Position numbers and translations under genes: made by a program | The notes under the pieces: model-generated | Told to the model about the DNA's origin: nothing | What the model saw: the letters and a program-made list of their open reading frames with translations, nothing else | Database searches by the model: none | Part shown: positions 24,564-34,115 of the stretch, in pieces | Layout: the number at the start of each line of letters is the position of its first letter | Position numbering within the stretch: position 1 is the first letter of the stretch | Origin: Bacteroidales bacterium | Lineage (GTDB): Bacteria; Bacteroidota; Bacteroidia; Bacteroidales; UBA932 | Length of the DNA: 64,000 nt | Direction of reading: 5' to 3' | NCBI GenBank assembly: GCA_024401695.1 | Contig: JAKSKN010000014.1 | Span: forward strand, 1-64,000

Positions 24564-25757
24564 ATGTACGGTAACTTCCAAAAATATCTTCAAGACGAAC
24601 TCAAGGCCATCGAGGAGGCCGGTCTTTATAAACGCGAAAGGGTGATCTGCTCCCCGCAGTCGGCGGTGATAACCCTCGCTGACGGCAGCAAGGCGCTTAA
24701 TTTCTGCGCCAACAACTATCTCGGTCTGGCCGACAACCCGCGCCTCATCGCGGCGGCAAAGGCCGCAATGGACGGCCGCGGCTACGGTATGTCCTCGGTA
24801 CGCTTCATCTGCGGACAGCAGGACCTCCACCAGCAGCTCGAAAAGGCCATCGCCGAGTTCTTCCACACAGATGACACCATCCTCTACGCATCCTGCTTCG
24901 ATGCCAACGGAGGCGTGTTCGAGCCGCTTCTCGGCCCCGAAGACGCCATCATCTCCGATGCCCTCAACCACGCGTCCATCATTGACGGCGTGCGCCTCTG
25001 CAAGGCCGTGCGCTATCGTTATGCCAATGCCGATATGGCCGACCTGGAGCGCTGTCTGCAGGAGGCCCAGGCCCAGCGCCACCGCATAATCGTCACAGAC
25101 GGTGTCTTCTCGATGGACGGCAACGTCGCTCCTATGGACAGGATCTGTGACCTTGCCGAGAAATACGGTGCACTCGTGATGGTTGACGAAAGCCATTCTG
25201 CCGGCGTAGTCGGTCCTACGGGCCGCGGCGTGGCCGAGCAGTACGACTGCTACGGACGCATCGACATACACACGGGAACCCTTGGAAAAGCATTCGGAGG
25301 AGCAGTAGGCGGATTCACGACAGGACGCAAGGAAATCATCGATATGCTGCGCCAGCGCTCGCGCCCATACCTGTTCTCCAACTCCATCCCGCCTATGATA
25401 GCGGCCGCCGGCATCGAGACCCTGAAGATACTCTCAGAGAGCAGCGCCCTGCACGACAAGCTTGTCGAGAACGTGGAATACTTCCGCGACAAGATGATTG
25501 ACGCCGGCTTCGACATCAAGCCTACCCAGAGCGCGATCTGCGCCGTGATGCTCTACGACGCTCCCCTTTCCCAGAAATTCGCTGCCGAAATCGCTAAGGA
25601 AGGCATCTTCGTGACAGGTTTCTACTACCCTGTCGTACCTAAGGGGCAGGCCAGGATCCGTGTGCAGCTCTCCGCCGCCCACGACAAAGCCCACCTCGAC
25701 AAGGCCATTGCAGCCTTCATCAAAGTGGGCAGATCGCTCGGCGTCCTGAAGGGATAA
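24564..25757 (+). CDS. kbl: 2-amino-3-ketobutyrate CoA ligase (glycine C-acetyltransferase)
   Basis: PLP-dependent alpha-oxoamine synthase that splits 2-amino-3-ketobutyrate with CoA into glycine and acetyl-CoA. The 397 residues begin like Kbl (YLQDELKAIEEAGLYKRERV), with NFCANNYLGL, the cofactor-binding VDESHSAG and the PLP lysine in TGTLGKAFGG (Lys242). Length equals the E. coli enzyme. The related biotin enzyme BioF lacks the N-terminal KRERVI segment, which favours Kbl. Its partner tdh lies about 12 kb away on the other side of the arginine operon. The stop codon abuts that of carB. Confidence 0.92.
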   Translation: MYGNFQKYLQDELKAIEEAGLYKRERVICSPQSAVITLADGSKALNFCANNYLGLADNPRLIAAAKAAMDGRGYGMSSVRFICGQQDLHQQLEKAIAEFFHTDDTILYASCFDANGGVFEPLLGPEDAIISDALNHASIIDGVRLCKAVRYRYANADMADLERCLQEAQAQRHRIIVTDGVFSMDGNVAPMDRICDLAEKYGALVMVDESHSAGVVGPTGRGVAEQYDCYGRIDIHTGTLGKAFGGAVGGFTTGRKEIIDMLRQRSRPYLFSNSIPPMIAAAGIETLKILSESSALHDKLVENVEYFRDKMIDAGFDIKPTQSAICAVMLYDAPLSQKFAAEIAKEGIFVTGFYYPVVPKGQARIRVQLSAAHDKAHLDKAIAAFIKVGRSLGVLKG

Positions 25758-28700
25758 TCAATATTCGTCCCAGGACTTGATCTTGAGATCTTCAAGGGAC
25801 TTCGAGCAGAAGGCCCTTATGTATGCTGTGGCAAGACGGCTGTTGGTGATGAGCGGCACGTTGAAGTCAATGGCGGCACGGCGCATCTTGTAGCCGTTGG
25901 TCAGTTCGCCGTGGCTGAAATCCTTGGGGATGTTCACAACGAGCTGGACGGCGTGATCCCTGATAAGCTGTACCGCAGGTATGCCGGCGCCCTTTTCTGT
26001 TTCCTCTTCGGAAGGCCAGAGGGCGCGGGAACATTCGACGCCGGTGTTGACCAGATATTTATAAGTGCCGCTGGTGGCAAAAATCTTATATCCGTTTTCA
26101 ACCAGGATTGAGCACGCCCGGAGCATCATCGCCTTCTGTACCGCATCGCCGGAAGACACCAGCACGGCACTTCCCTTTTCAGGAATCACGTGACCTACTG
26201 AAATCATCGCCTTCAGCAGCGCCTCGTCGAAGTTGTCCCCGATGCAGCCGACCTCGCCGGTGGAGGCCATATCGACGCCCGGCACAGGGTCAGCAAGGCC
26301 CAGGCGGGAGAATGAGAACTGTGATGCCTTCACTCCGACGTAGTCGAGTTCAAAGGCATCGCAGGACGGCTTTGCCGGATGCTCTCCGAGCATACAGCGG
26401 GTGGCCAGCTCTATGAAGTTCACCTTCAATATCTTTGAGACGAACGGGAAGCTGCGCGAAGCGCGGAGGTTGCACTCGATGACCTTGACGTAGCCGTCGG
26501 TAGCCAGGAACTGGATGTTGAACGGACCTGTGATACGCAGCTCGCGCGCAATCTTGGAAGCGATCTTCCTGATGCGGGCTATGGTCACGCCGTACAGTTT
26601 CTGCGGAGGGAACTGGATGGTGGCGTCGCCGGAATGGACTCCGGCATACTCTACGTGTTCCGACACGGCATAGGCCATTATGTCACCGCCGTCGGCGACT
26701 GCATCGAACTCAATCTCCTTGCTCTTCTGCATAAAAGAGCTGATCACGACAGGATGCTCGTCCGACACCTCAACCGCAAGTTCGAGGAACTTGTGGAGGT
26801 CTTCGTGCGAGTAACAGACGTTCATCGCCGCTCCGGAGAGAACGTATGAAGGCCGCACGAGCACCGGGAAGCCAACCTTGTCGACGAAGGCGTCGACATC
26901 GTCGAGTGTCGTAAGCTCGTTCCAGAGAGGCTGGTCAATCCCGAGTTTGTCAACCACGGACGAGAACTTGCGCCTGTCTTCAGCGCGGTCGATATCGGTT
27001 GCGGAAGTGCCGAGAAGGCGTATTCCGCAGTTTGAGAGAGGCAGGGCAAGATTGTTCGGGATCTGTCCGCCCACACTCACGATAACGCCGTAAGGGTTTT
27101 CGAGACGGCAGATCTCAAGCACGGTCTCGAGGCTGAGCTCGTCGAAATAGAGCCTGTCGCTTATGTCGTAGTCGGTGGATACCGTCTCGGGGTTGCAGTT
27201 GACCATCACGGCCTTGTAGCCGCTTTTCTTGAGGGTATGGATGGCATTTACGCCACACCAGTCGAACTCGACGCTGCTGCCGATGCGGTATGCTCCCGAC
27301 CCCAGCACGATGGCGGTATGCTCGCCTGAGCTGAAGCTGACGTCGTGCCCGTCGGAATTGTATGTGAGGTAGAGGTAATTCGACTCGGCGCCGGGAGTCA
27401 TCATCAGTGTGTCAATCTGCTTGACAAACGGCTTGAGACCCAGGGAGAGGCGCCTTTCGCGCACGGCAGCTTCGGACACGCCGAAGATCCGCGCAATCTG
27501 TATGTCGGAGAAACCGGCCTTCTTTGCAGAGAGGATGGTGTCTTCCGGGACTGCGGCGAGCGATTCATATGACTCGAGCCAGCGGTATATGCTTTCGATG
27601 TTCTGGAGCTTGCCCAGGAACCATCTGTCGATCTTGGTGAGGTCGTGGATGCGGTCCACCGTGTAGCCGCTCTCGAATGCGGCGGCAATGGCGAAGATGC
27701 GGGTGTCAGTAGGGTGCGACAGTGCATAATCAAGGTCGGCGGCCTTGAAAGGCTTGTTGCAGACGAACCCGTTGGCACCCTGCCCTATCATACGCAGACC
27801 CTTCTGTATGGCTTCCTCGAAGCTCTTGCCTATGGCCATCACCTCGCCGACGCTCTTCATCGAGGTGCCGATCTCGCGGGAGACGCGGCGGAACTTGGCG
27901 AGGTCCCAGCGCGGCATCTTGCAGACGACATAGTCGACCGACGGCGCCACGGCGGCGTTTCCTATCTCCTCGAGCGCATAGCCGAGGCCGATCTTGGCGG
28001 CGACAAAGGCAAGCGGATATCCAGTGGCCTTGGATGCCAGGGCGGAAGAGCGGCTGAGGCGTGCGTTCACCTCGATCACGCGGTAGTCCATACTGCCGTC
28101 AGGGGCAAAGGCGAACTGTATGTTGCACTCGCCCACTATGCCGAGGTGACGGACTATCCTGATTGAAAGTCCGTGCAGAAAATCAAGCTCCTGCCGGGTC
28201 AGCGACTGCGTAGGAGCCACGACGATGCTCTCGCCGGTATGGATGCCGAGCGGGTCGAAATTCTCCATATCGCATATCGTCAGGCACTTGTCATTGGCAT
28301 CACGGACAACTTCGAACTCAATTTCCTTCCAGCCCTTGAGCGATTTCTCCACAAGGACCTGAGGTGAGAATGAGAACGACTTCCTTGCAGTGGCGACCAG
28401 TTCCTCCTCGTTGTCGCAGAAGCCGGAACCAAGCCCGCCAAGCGCATACGCCGCGCGCAGGATGACAGGATAGCCCACATCGCCGGCAGCAGCCTTCGCC
28501 TCTTCGAGGCTCTCCGCCGCGTGCGACTTTATCGTCTTGACATCGATCTCGTCAAGCCGTTCCACGAACAGTTCCCTGTCTTCCGTGTCGATGATCGACT
28601 GGACCGGAGTGCCGAGCACCTCCACGCCGTGATCCTTCAGGAATCCGCTTCTGTAGAGCTCTACACCGCAGTTGAGGGCGGTCTGGCCGCCGAACGAGAG

Positions 28701-28955
28701 AAGGATGCCCTGAGGCTTCTCCTTCTCGATCACCTTCTCGACGAAATGCGGGGTCACGGGCAGGAAATAGACCTTGTCCGCGATGCCCTCGCCCGTCTGG
28801 ACGGTGGCGATGTTAGGATTGATGAGGACAGTCCTGATGCCCTCTTCGCGAAGGGCCTTGAGGGCCTGGGAGCCGCTATAGTCAAACTCGCCGGCCTGCC
28901 CTATCTTGAGTGCGCCGGAACCGAGTACAAGTACTTTCTTGAGATTCTTCTTCAT
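25758..28955 (-). CDS. carB: Carbamoyl-phosphate synthase large subunit
   Basis: Makes carbamoyl phosphate from glutamine-derived ammonia, bicarbonate and two ATP, for arginine and pyrimidines. The 1065 residues hold two homologous synthetase halves: the first starts VLVLGSGALKIGQAGEFDYS, the second, near residue 550, starts AIVLGSGAYRIGSSVEFDWC. ATP-grasp motifs follow in each. The last about 130 residues are the MGS-type regulatory domain (KIFATSGTYKYLVNTGV). Length is normal. It is the last gene of the arginine operon, one base after argH. No carA lies in the window, so the glutaminase subunit must be encoded elsewhere. Confidence 0.97.
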   Translation of the reverse strand: MKKNLKKVLVLGSGALKIGQAGEFDYSGSQALKALREEGIRTVLINPNIATVQTGEGIADKVYFLPVTPHFVEKVIEKEKPQGILLSFGGQTALNCGVELYRSGFLKDHGVEVLGTPVQSIIDTEDRELFVERLDEIDVKTIKSHAAESLEEAKAAAGDVGYPVILRAAYALGGLGSGFCDNEEELVATARKSFSFSPQVLVEKSLKGWKEIEFEVVRDANDKCLTICDMENFDPLGIHTGESIVVAPTQSLTRQELDFLHGLSIRIVRHLGIVGECNIQFAFAPDGSMDYRVIEVNARLSRSSALASKATGYPLAFVAAKIGLGYALEEIGNAAVAPSVDYVVCKMPRWDLAKFRRVSREIGTSMKSVGEVMAIGKSFEEAIQKGLRMIGQGANGFVCNKPFKAADLDYALSHPTDTRIFAIAAAFESGYTVDRIHDLTKIDRWFLGKLQNIESIYRWLESYESLAAVPEDTILSAKKAGFSDIQIARIFGVSEAAVRERRLSLGLKPFVKQIDTLMMTPGAESNYLYLTYNSDGHDVSFSSGEHTAIVLGSGAYRIGSSVEFDWCGVNAIHTLKKSGYKAVMVNCNPETVSTDYDISDRLYFDELSLETVLEICRLENPYGVIVSVGGQIPNNLALPLSNCGIRLLGTSATDIDRAEDRRKFSSVVDKLGIDQPLWNELTTLDDVDAFVDKVGFPVLVRPSYVLSGAAMNVCYSHEDLHKFLELAVEVSDEHPVVISSFMQKSKEIEFDAVADGGDIMAYAVSEHVEYAGVHSGDATIQFPPQKLYGVTIARIRKIASKIARELRITGPFNIQFLATDGYVKVIECNLRASRSFPFVSKILKVNFIELATRCMLGEHPAKPSCDAFELDYVGVKASQFSFSRLGLADPVPGVDMASTGEVGCIGDNFDEALLKAMISVGHVIPEKGSAVLVSSGDAVQKAMMLRACSILVENGYKIFATSGTYKYLVNTGVECSRALWPSEEETEKGAGIPAVQLIRDHAVQLVVNIPKDFSHGELTNGYKMRRAAIDFNVPLITNSRLATAYIRAFCSKSLEDLKIKSWDEY

Positions 28956-28956
28956 A

Positions 28957-30246
28957 TCACCACTGCGCCGCCTCTTCCATCAGGGCAGCTATCTGTTCGT
29001 TGCAAAGATTTCCTATACTTCCGATATGTGTGTGCTTCAATTCCCCGTTGAAATGGAACCTTCCCTCATTGACCTCGATTCCCACCTGCCTGTAGGCATC
29101 GCGGAAAGGAGTGCCGGCAAGGACCCTGCGGTTGACCTCCTCGACGGTGAAGAGGTGCTCATAGAGAGGGTTGTCGAGAATGTGTTCGTTGACCTCGATG
29201 TATCCGAGCATATAGCGGGTGATGCCGAGGCATCTGTGGACAAGCTCGAGTGCAGGGAAAAGTATGTCCTTGAGCAGCTGGTATTCACGATGATAGCCGT
29301 GGGGCATATTGCTGCAGAGCATTGATATCTCGTTCTCTGCGGAGAGAATCATATTGCACTTCCCGCGGACCATCTCCCACACGTCCGGATTCTTCTTGTG
29401 AGGCATTATGCTTGAGCCTGTGGTAAGGGAATCCGGGAAATGGATGAACCCGAAGTTCGGGCACATATACTGGCAGCAGTCTGCGGCGAACTTATTGAGA
29501 GTCAGTGCGACAGACCCTATCGCAGCGGCCACGCACCTTTCGCTCTTGCCGCGGCTCATCTGGGCGGCCACGCTGTTGTAGTCGGGCGAAGCGAAGCCCA
29601 GCAGCCTCGTGGTCATCTCACGGTCAAGCGGGAATGAATTGCCGTAGCCCGCCGCAGAGCCGAGAGGGTTGCGGTTGATGACCTTGTATGCGCCTTCGAG
29701 CATATGCATATCGTCAACGAGTGCCTCTGCATACGCGCCGAACCACATACCGAAGGAAGACGGCATCGCAATCTGCGCGTGGGTGTAGCCCGGCATCAGC
29801 ACGTCCTTATGCCTGTCGCTGAGTTCCTGGAGGGTGCCGAAAAGCTCCAGCACCTCACCGCGTACCTGCAGCAGCTGGTCCTTGAGGAAAAGCTTCACGT
29901 CCACCAGCACCTGGTCGTTGCGGGAACGGCCGGAGTGGATCTTCTTGCCCACGTCGCCGAGCTTGCGGGTAAGAAGTATCTCGACCTGGGAGTGGATATC
30001 CTCGACGTCATCCTCGAGGACGAAGGTCCCCGCCTCGATGCTGGCGGCTATCTCGTCAAGTCCCGCAGTGAGCTTTTCAAGCTCATCAGGAGTCAGGAGC
30101 CCTATGCTCTCGAGCATCCTGATGTGGGCCTTGGAGCCGATCACATCGTATTTCGCAAGCTTGCGGTCAAGTATTCTGTCGTCGCCGACAGTGAAGTCCT
30201 CGACGATTTCGGTGGCTGCTGTGCCTTTATTCCATAGTGTTGCCAT
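28957..30246 (-). CDS. argH: Argininosuccinate lyase
   Basis: Last step of arginine synthesis, splitting argininosuccinate into arginine and fumarate. The 429 residues show the fumarase/ASL superfamily signature TGSSIMPHKKNP, the HSGRSRNDQV segment, and the early VEDFTVGDD start seen in Bacteroidales. The chain is somewhat shorter than the usual 455-470 residues, mostly at the N-terminus. Its start overlaps the end of argE by 20 bases. Confidence 0.96.
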   Translation of the reverse strand: MATLWNKGTAATEIVEDFTVGDDRILDRKLAKYDVIGSKAHIRMLESIGLLTPDELEKLTAGLDEIAASIEAGTFVLEDDVEDIHSQVEILLTRKLGDVGKKIHSGRSRNDQVLVDVKLFLKDQLLQVRGEVLELFGTLQELSDRHKDVLMPGYTHAQIAMPSSFGMWFGAYAEALVDDMHMLEGAYKVINRNPLGSAAGYGNSFPLDREMTTRLLGFASPDYNSVAAQMSRGKSERCVAAAIGSVALTLNKFAADCCQYMCPNFGFIHFPDSLTTGSSIMPHKKNPDVWEMVRGKCNMILSAENEISMLCSNMPHGYHREYQLLKDILFPALELVHRCLGITRYMLGYIEVNEHILDNPLYEHLFTVEEVNRRVLAGTPFRDAYRQVGIEVNEGRFHFNGELKHTHIGSIGNLCNEQIAALMEEAAQW

Positions 30247-31270
30247 AACTTTCGAGAAGTTTGAGGTAAATGTCCACTGCGTCCTCGATTTCGCTGACGC
30301 ATATATATTCGTCGGCCGAATGTGAACGGGACGACTGCCCCGGGCCGATCTTTATCGTCTTGAATTCCGTGATGACCGTCTGGTTGGAGGTGGTCGGAGA
30401 GCCGAAGGCCTCGAGTCCGAGGGCCAGGCCCGCCTTCACGAAAGGATGCTCCATCGGGATGCTGGAGCTGTTGTGGAGCATCGAACGGGGCTGCACGTCG
30501 CAACTGACGCTGGCCCTGACCATATCCACGATCTCCTGATTGGTGTATTCGCCGTTAGGGCGTATGTCCACGGTGAACACGCACTTGTCGGGCACGACGT
30601 TGTGCTGCGTGCCGGCATTGATGATGGTCACGGTCATCTTGACCGGACCGAGCTGTGGATTCACCTTCGGGAAACTGTAGCTGCGGAACCAGTTGATGTC
30701 GTCAAGCGCGGCGTAAAGGGCGTTCACGCCCTCGTTGCGCGCCGCGTGGCCGCTCTGCCCGTGACTGGTGCAGTCGAGCACCAGCAGGCCTTTCTCGGCC
30801 ACTGCCATCTGCATTCCCGTCGGCTCGCCTATTATTCCGAGCTCCACCTTGCCGATCTCCGGGAGGATGCTTACGAGCCCCGTCGCCCCGCACACCTCCT
30901 CCTCGGCGCTGGCGCTGAACACGAGGCGGTACGGCAGCTCCTTTCCGTTCAGGCGGAGAAACACTTCCAGCAGCGACACGAGGCTGCCGCCGTCGTCATT
31001 GCTGCCGAGGCCGTAGAGGCGGTCGCCTTCAAGCGAAGGGGTGAAAGGGTCGCGGGTGTAGCCCGGCGCCGGTTTCACCGTGTCGATGTGGGCGTTGAGC
31101 AGTATGGTCGGCTTTGAGGATACGGCTTCGGTCTCCACCCACAGGTTGTTGAACTTGCGGTGGACCTGAAGGCCCCGCCCTTCCATCCATTTCTGGAGGC
31201 AGTCGGCGGCAGCGCCTTCTTCGCGGGAGACTGAAGGGATCGCGATCAGCTGTTTCAGAAGTTCTATCAT
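30227..31270 (-). CDS. argE: M20-family deacylase of the arginine pathway (ArgE-like)
   Basis: Zn-dependent amidohydrolase of 347 residues. The M20 metal site is complete: LNAHIDTV (His, Asp), GLGSNDDGG (bridging Asp), SASAEEEVCG (Glu pair) and the C-terminal HSADEYI. In a pathway that uses ArgF', this enzyme should remove the acyl group from N-acylcitrulline rather than from acylornithine; position between argB and argH supports this. DapE-type enzymes are close relatives, but the operon decides the assignment. It overlaps argB by four bases (ATGA). Confidence 0.9.
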   Translation of the reverse strand: MIELLKQLIAIPSVSREEGAAADCLQKWMEGRGLQVHRKFNNLWVETEAVSSKPTILLNAHIDTVKPAPGYTRDPFTPSLEGDRLYGLGSNDDGGSLVSLLEVFLRLNGKELPYRLVFSASAEEEVCGATGLVSILPEIGKVELGIIGEPTGMQMAVAEKGLLVLDCTSHGQSGHAARNEGVNALYAALDDINWFRSYSFPKVNPQLGPVKMTVTIINAGTQHNVVPDKCVFTVDIRPNGEYTNQEIVDMVRASVSCDVQPRSMLHNSSSIPMEHPFVKAGLALGLEAFGSPTTSNQTVITEFKTIKIGPGQSSRSHSADEYICVSEIEDAVDIYLKLLESYGNTME

Positions 31271-32028
31271 TCTATCACTGTCCCGGAATTTTCGGTTCCG
31301 AGGGTTTCCGTGTTTGTAATGACCACCCTCGACACTCCGCCGGCAATGGCGTCGAAAGAGTTGTCCAGTTTCGGTATCATACCGCCGGAGACCACGCCCG
31401 AAGCCTTCAGGGCTTGGAAGGTCTCCCTGTCGATGCGGCTGATGACCTTGTCGCCGTCCATCACTCCCGGCATCTCGAAACAGAACGTGAGGGTCACGTC
31501 GAAATGCTTTGCAAATGCCTGTGCGGCCTGCGAAGCGATGGTGTCGGCATTGGTGTTGAGCAGATGTCCCTTCCCGTCGCAGGTAAGAGGCGCAAGCACA
31601 GGAACCACACCGCGGCCGACAAGGTCGGCGAGGATGTCGGCATTGACTTCGCGGACATCGCCCACCCAGCCGTAATCGACGGTGGTCACAGGGCGCTTGT
31701 CGCTGATCATATAGCCGAGGTCGGCTCCTGTCAGGCCCAGGGCATTCACGCCCGCCGCCTGAAGCCTGGCAACGATGTTCTTGTTGACGAGACCTCCGTA
31801 CACCATCGTCACGACGTCGAGCATCTGCTCGTCCGTGACCCTGCGGCCTTCGACCATTCTGGTCTCTATGCCCAGTTGCGAGGCGATACGGGTGGCCGCA
31901 CGGCCACCGCCGTGTACCAGAGCCTTCGGGCCCTTTATGGCCGCGAAACGGGCCAGGAGAGCCTCGAGGGTCTGCGGGTCTTCGACTACCGCTCCACCTA
32001 CCTTGACTATGTTGAGTGCCTGCTTCAT
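31267..32028 (-). CDS. argB: N-acetylglutamate kinase (amino-acid kinase family)
   Basis: Phosphorylates N-acylglutamate in the second step of arginine synthesis. The 253 residues contain the amino-acid-kinase start NIVKVGGAVVED, the LVHGGGRAATR substrate loop and GLTGADLGYM. The C-terminal VSGGMIPKLDNSFDAI segment is typical of ArgB. In Bacteroidota the substrate may be N-succinyl- rather than N-acetylglutamate. It lies three bases after the argF' stop. Confidence 0.95.
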   Translation of the reverse strand: MKQALNIVKVGGAVVEDPQTLEALLARFAAIKGPKALVHGGGRAATRIASQLGIETRMVEGRRVTDEQMLDVVTMVYGGLVNKNIVARLQAAGVNALGLTGADLGYMISDKRPVTTVDYGWVGDVREVNADILADLVGRGVVPVLAPLTCDGKGHLLNTNADTIASQAAQAFAKHFDVTLTFCFEMPGVMDGDKVISRIDRETFQALKASGVVSGGMIPKLDNSFDAIAGGVSRVVITNTETLGTENSGTVIE

Positions 32029-32031
32029 CTG

Positions 32032-32997
32032 CTATCCAAGGTCTTCAAGTATCCTCTTCATCACCACCTGGGCGGAGATTTCCCTGTTGGCCGCTTCAGG
32101 AATCACGAGGCTCGTGGGAGCGTCGATGACATCGTCGGAGACTATCATATTGCGGCGCACCGGCAGGCAGTGCATGAAATATGCGTTATTGGTCACAGCC
32201 ATATGGGCGGCGTCGACAGTCCAGCCCATATCCTTGCTGAGTATCTTTCCGTAATCCTCGGGGTTGGTCACGCCCGGGCAGCTCCAGTTCTTCGCATAGA
32301 CGAAGTCCGCGCCCTCGAGCGCCTTCATCTGGTCATATTCTATCCTGGCATTGCCGGCGAACTTCGGGTCAAGTTCGTATCCGTGAGGATGGGTGATCAC
32401 GAAGTCCACGTCGGCCGCGTTCATCCATTCCGCGAATGAGTTCGGGACGGCCTGGGGAAGAGACTTCGGGTGCGGGGCCCAGGTCAGGACGACCTTTGGA
32501 CGGGCAGTCTTCTTGTATTCCTCGATGGTGATGAGGTCGGCGAAGGCCTGGCACGGATGCACCGTGGCGGATTCGAGGCTGATCACAGGTTTGCCGGAGT
32601 ACTTGATGAACTGGTTCAGGATGGTCTCTGCGTAGTCGAATTCCCGGTCCGTGAGACCGGCGAACGAGCGCACGCCTATGATGTCGCAATAGCTTGCCAT
32701 CACGGGAATGGCCTCGCGCAGATGCTCCGACTTGTCACCGTCCATCACGACACCCAGTTCGGTCTCGAGTTTCCAGCTTTCCTGTCCGATATTGAGCACG
32801 ATGGTGTTCATCCCCAGGTTCTGGGCCGCCTTCTGGCTGCTCAGCCTTGTGCGGAGACTGTTGTTGAAGAACACCAGCATAATGGTCTTGTTCTCCCCGA
32901 GTTTCTTCCAGGCGAACCTGTTCTCCTTGACCTGCTTCGCTTCTTCCAGCGCCTTCTTCAGGTCACCTATGTCCTGTACGTTGAAAAATGTTTTCAT
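32032..32997 (-). CDS. argF': N-acylornithine transcarbamylase (ArgF')
   Basis: Transfers a carbamoyl group to an N-acylated ornithine, giving N-acylcitrulline, the Bacteroidota route that bypasses free ornithine. The 321 residues carry the carbamoyl-phosphate loop FNNSLRTRL and the acylornithine-type motifs KLETELGVVMDGDKSEHL and MHCLPVRRNMIVSD, the latter replacing the usual HCLPA of ordinary ArgF. Residue 90 is Ser (codon at 32728-32730). As I recall, the Bacteroides fragilis succinylornithine enzyme has Pro90 and acetylornithine enzymes have Glu there. The preferred acyl group is therefore open. Its start overlaps the end of argD by four bases. Confidence 0.95.
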   Translation of the reverse strand: MKTFFNVQDIGDLKKALEEAKQVKENRFAWKKLGENKTIMLVFFNNSLRTRLSSQKAAQNLGMNTIVLNIGQESWKLETELGVVMDGDKSEHLREAIPVMASYCDIIGVRSFAGLTDREFDYAETILNQFIKYSGKPVISLESATVHPCQAFADLITIEEYKKTARPKVVLTWAPHPKSLPQAVPNSFAEWMNAADVDFVITHPHGYELDPKFAGNARIEYDQMKALEGADFVYAKNWSCPGVTNPEDYGKILSKDMGWTVDAAHMAVTNNAYFMHCLPVRRNMIVSDDVIDAPTSLVIPEAANREISAQVVMKRILEDLG

Positions 32998-34115
32998 CTG
33001 AGTCTGTTCAATGCTTCTACAAATGTCGCCGCCTGCTCTTTCTTCAGGCAGAGAGGAGCCAGAAGGCGTATCATATTGGTACCGGAAACGCCGGTGAATA
33101 TATGTTCCTCGAAGAGGAGTTTCCTGCGGATGTCGGCAACAGGGACGTTGAATTCCATTCCGAGCATAAGTCCGCGTCCGCGCACTTCCTTGATCTGAGG
33201 CAGGGCCGGAATATTTGCCTTGAGGTACTCGCCCACCTCGTATGCGTTATTTATGAGGTCCTCCTTCCCGATGATGTCGAGCACGGCAAGCGCACCGGCC
33301 ATTGCGAGGTAGTTCCCGCCGAAAGTGGTGCCGAGCATACCCTTCTTCGCCTCGAATTCCGGAGAGATGAGGATGCCGCCGCAAGGGAAACCGTTGGCGA
33401 TGCCCTTGCCCATCGTGATGATGCCCGGCCTGATGCCGTTCCACTGATGGGCGAAGAATTTGCCCGTGCGGCCGTAGCCGGACTGCACCTCGTCGAGGAT
33501 CAGCACTGCGCCGTACTTTTTGCAGAGCGCCTCAAGTTCCTTCATGAAAGAGTCTTCAGGGACATTGATGCCGCCGCAGCCCTGTATGCCCTCTATGATG
33601 ACTCCGGCGACGTCGCCCTTCTTGAGCTCGGCCTCCACCGCTGCAGAGTCGTTGAGATTGCAGAAGGTCACCTTGTGGTTCCTGTTGAACGGGGCCTGGA
33701 TACCGGGGTTGTCCGTCACGGCGACGGCACCCGAGGTGCGGCCGTGGAAGCTCTTGTGGAATGCCACGATGCGGTCTTTCCCGGTATGGAAAGAGGCAAG
33801 CTTGAGGGCGTTCTCATTGGATTCGGCACCTGAATTGTCCAGGAAGAGCGAATAGTCCTCATAGCCGCAGGCCTTGCCGAGCTTTTCAGCGAGCTGCTCC
33901 TGCAGAGGATTCTTCACGCTGTTGGAGTAGAAGCCGATATTGGCGAGCTGTTCGGAGATCGCCTTGACATAAACCGGATGGCTGTGGCCGACGGAAATCA
34001 CGGCGTGACCGCCGTAGAGGTCGAGGTATTCCTGCCCCTTGTCGTCCCAGATGCGGCAGCCCTGTCCCTTGACAGGCACCACGTCATATAAAGAGTAAAC
34101 GTCGAATAGATTCAT
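32994..34115 (-). CDS. argD: N-acetylornithine aminotransferase
   Basis: PLP-dependent class III aminotransferase that converts N-acylglutamate semialdehyde to N-acylornithine. The 373 residues have YLDLYGGHAVISVGHSHP near the start, the cofactor site ILDEVQSGYGRTG and the PLP lysine in ITMGKGIANGFP. The length is a little below the usual 395-400 residues. It shares one base with the argC stop. Confidence 0.95.
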   Translation of the reverse strand: MNLFDVYSLYDVVPVKGQGCRIWDDKGQEYLDLYGGHAVISVGHSHPVYVKAISEQLANIGFYSNSVKNPLQEQLAEKLGKACGYEDYSLFLDNSGAESNENALKLASFHTGKDRIVAFHKSFHGRTSGAVAVTDNPGIQAPFNRNHKVTFCNLNDSAAVEAELKKGDVAGVIIEGIQGCGGINVPEDSFMKELEALCKKYGAVLILDEVQSGYGRTGKFFAHQWNGIRPGIITMGKGIANGFPCGGILISPEFEAKKGMLGTTFGGNYLAMAGALAVLDIIGKEDLINNAYEVGEYLKANIPALPQIKEVRGRGLMLGMEFNVPVADIRRKLLFEEHIFTGVSGTNMIRLLAPLCLKKEQAATFVEALNRLR

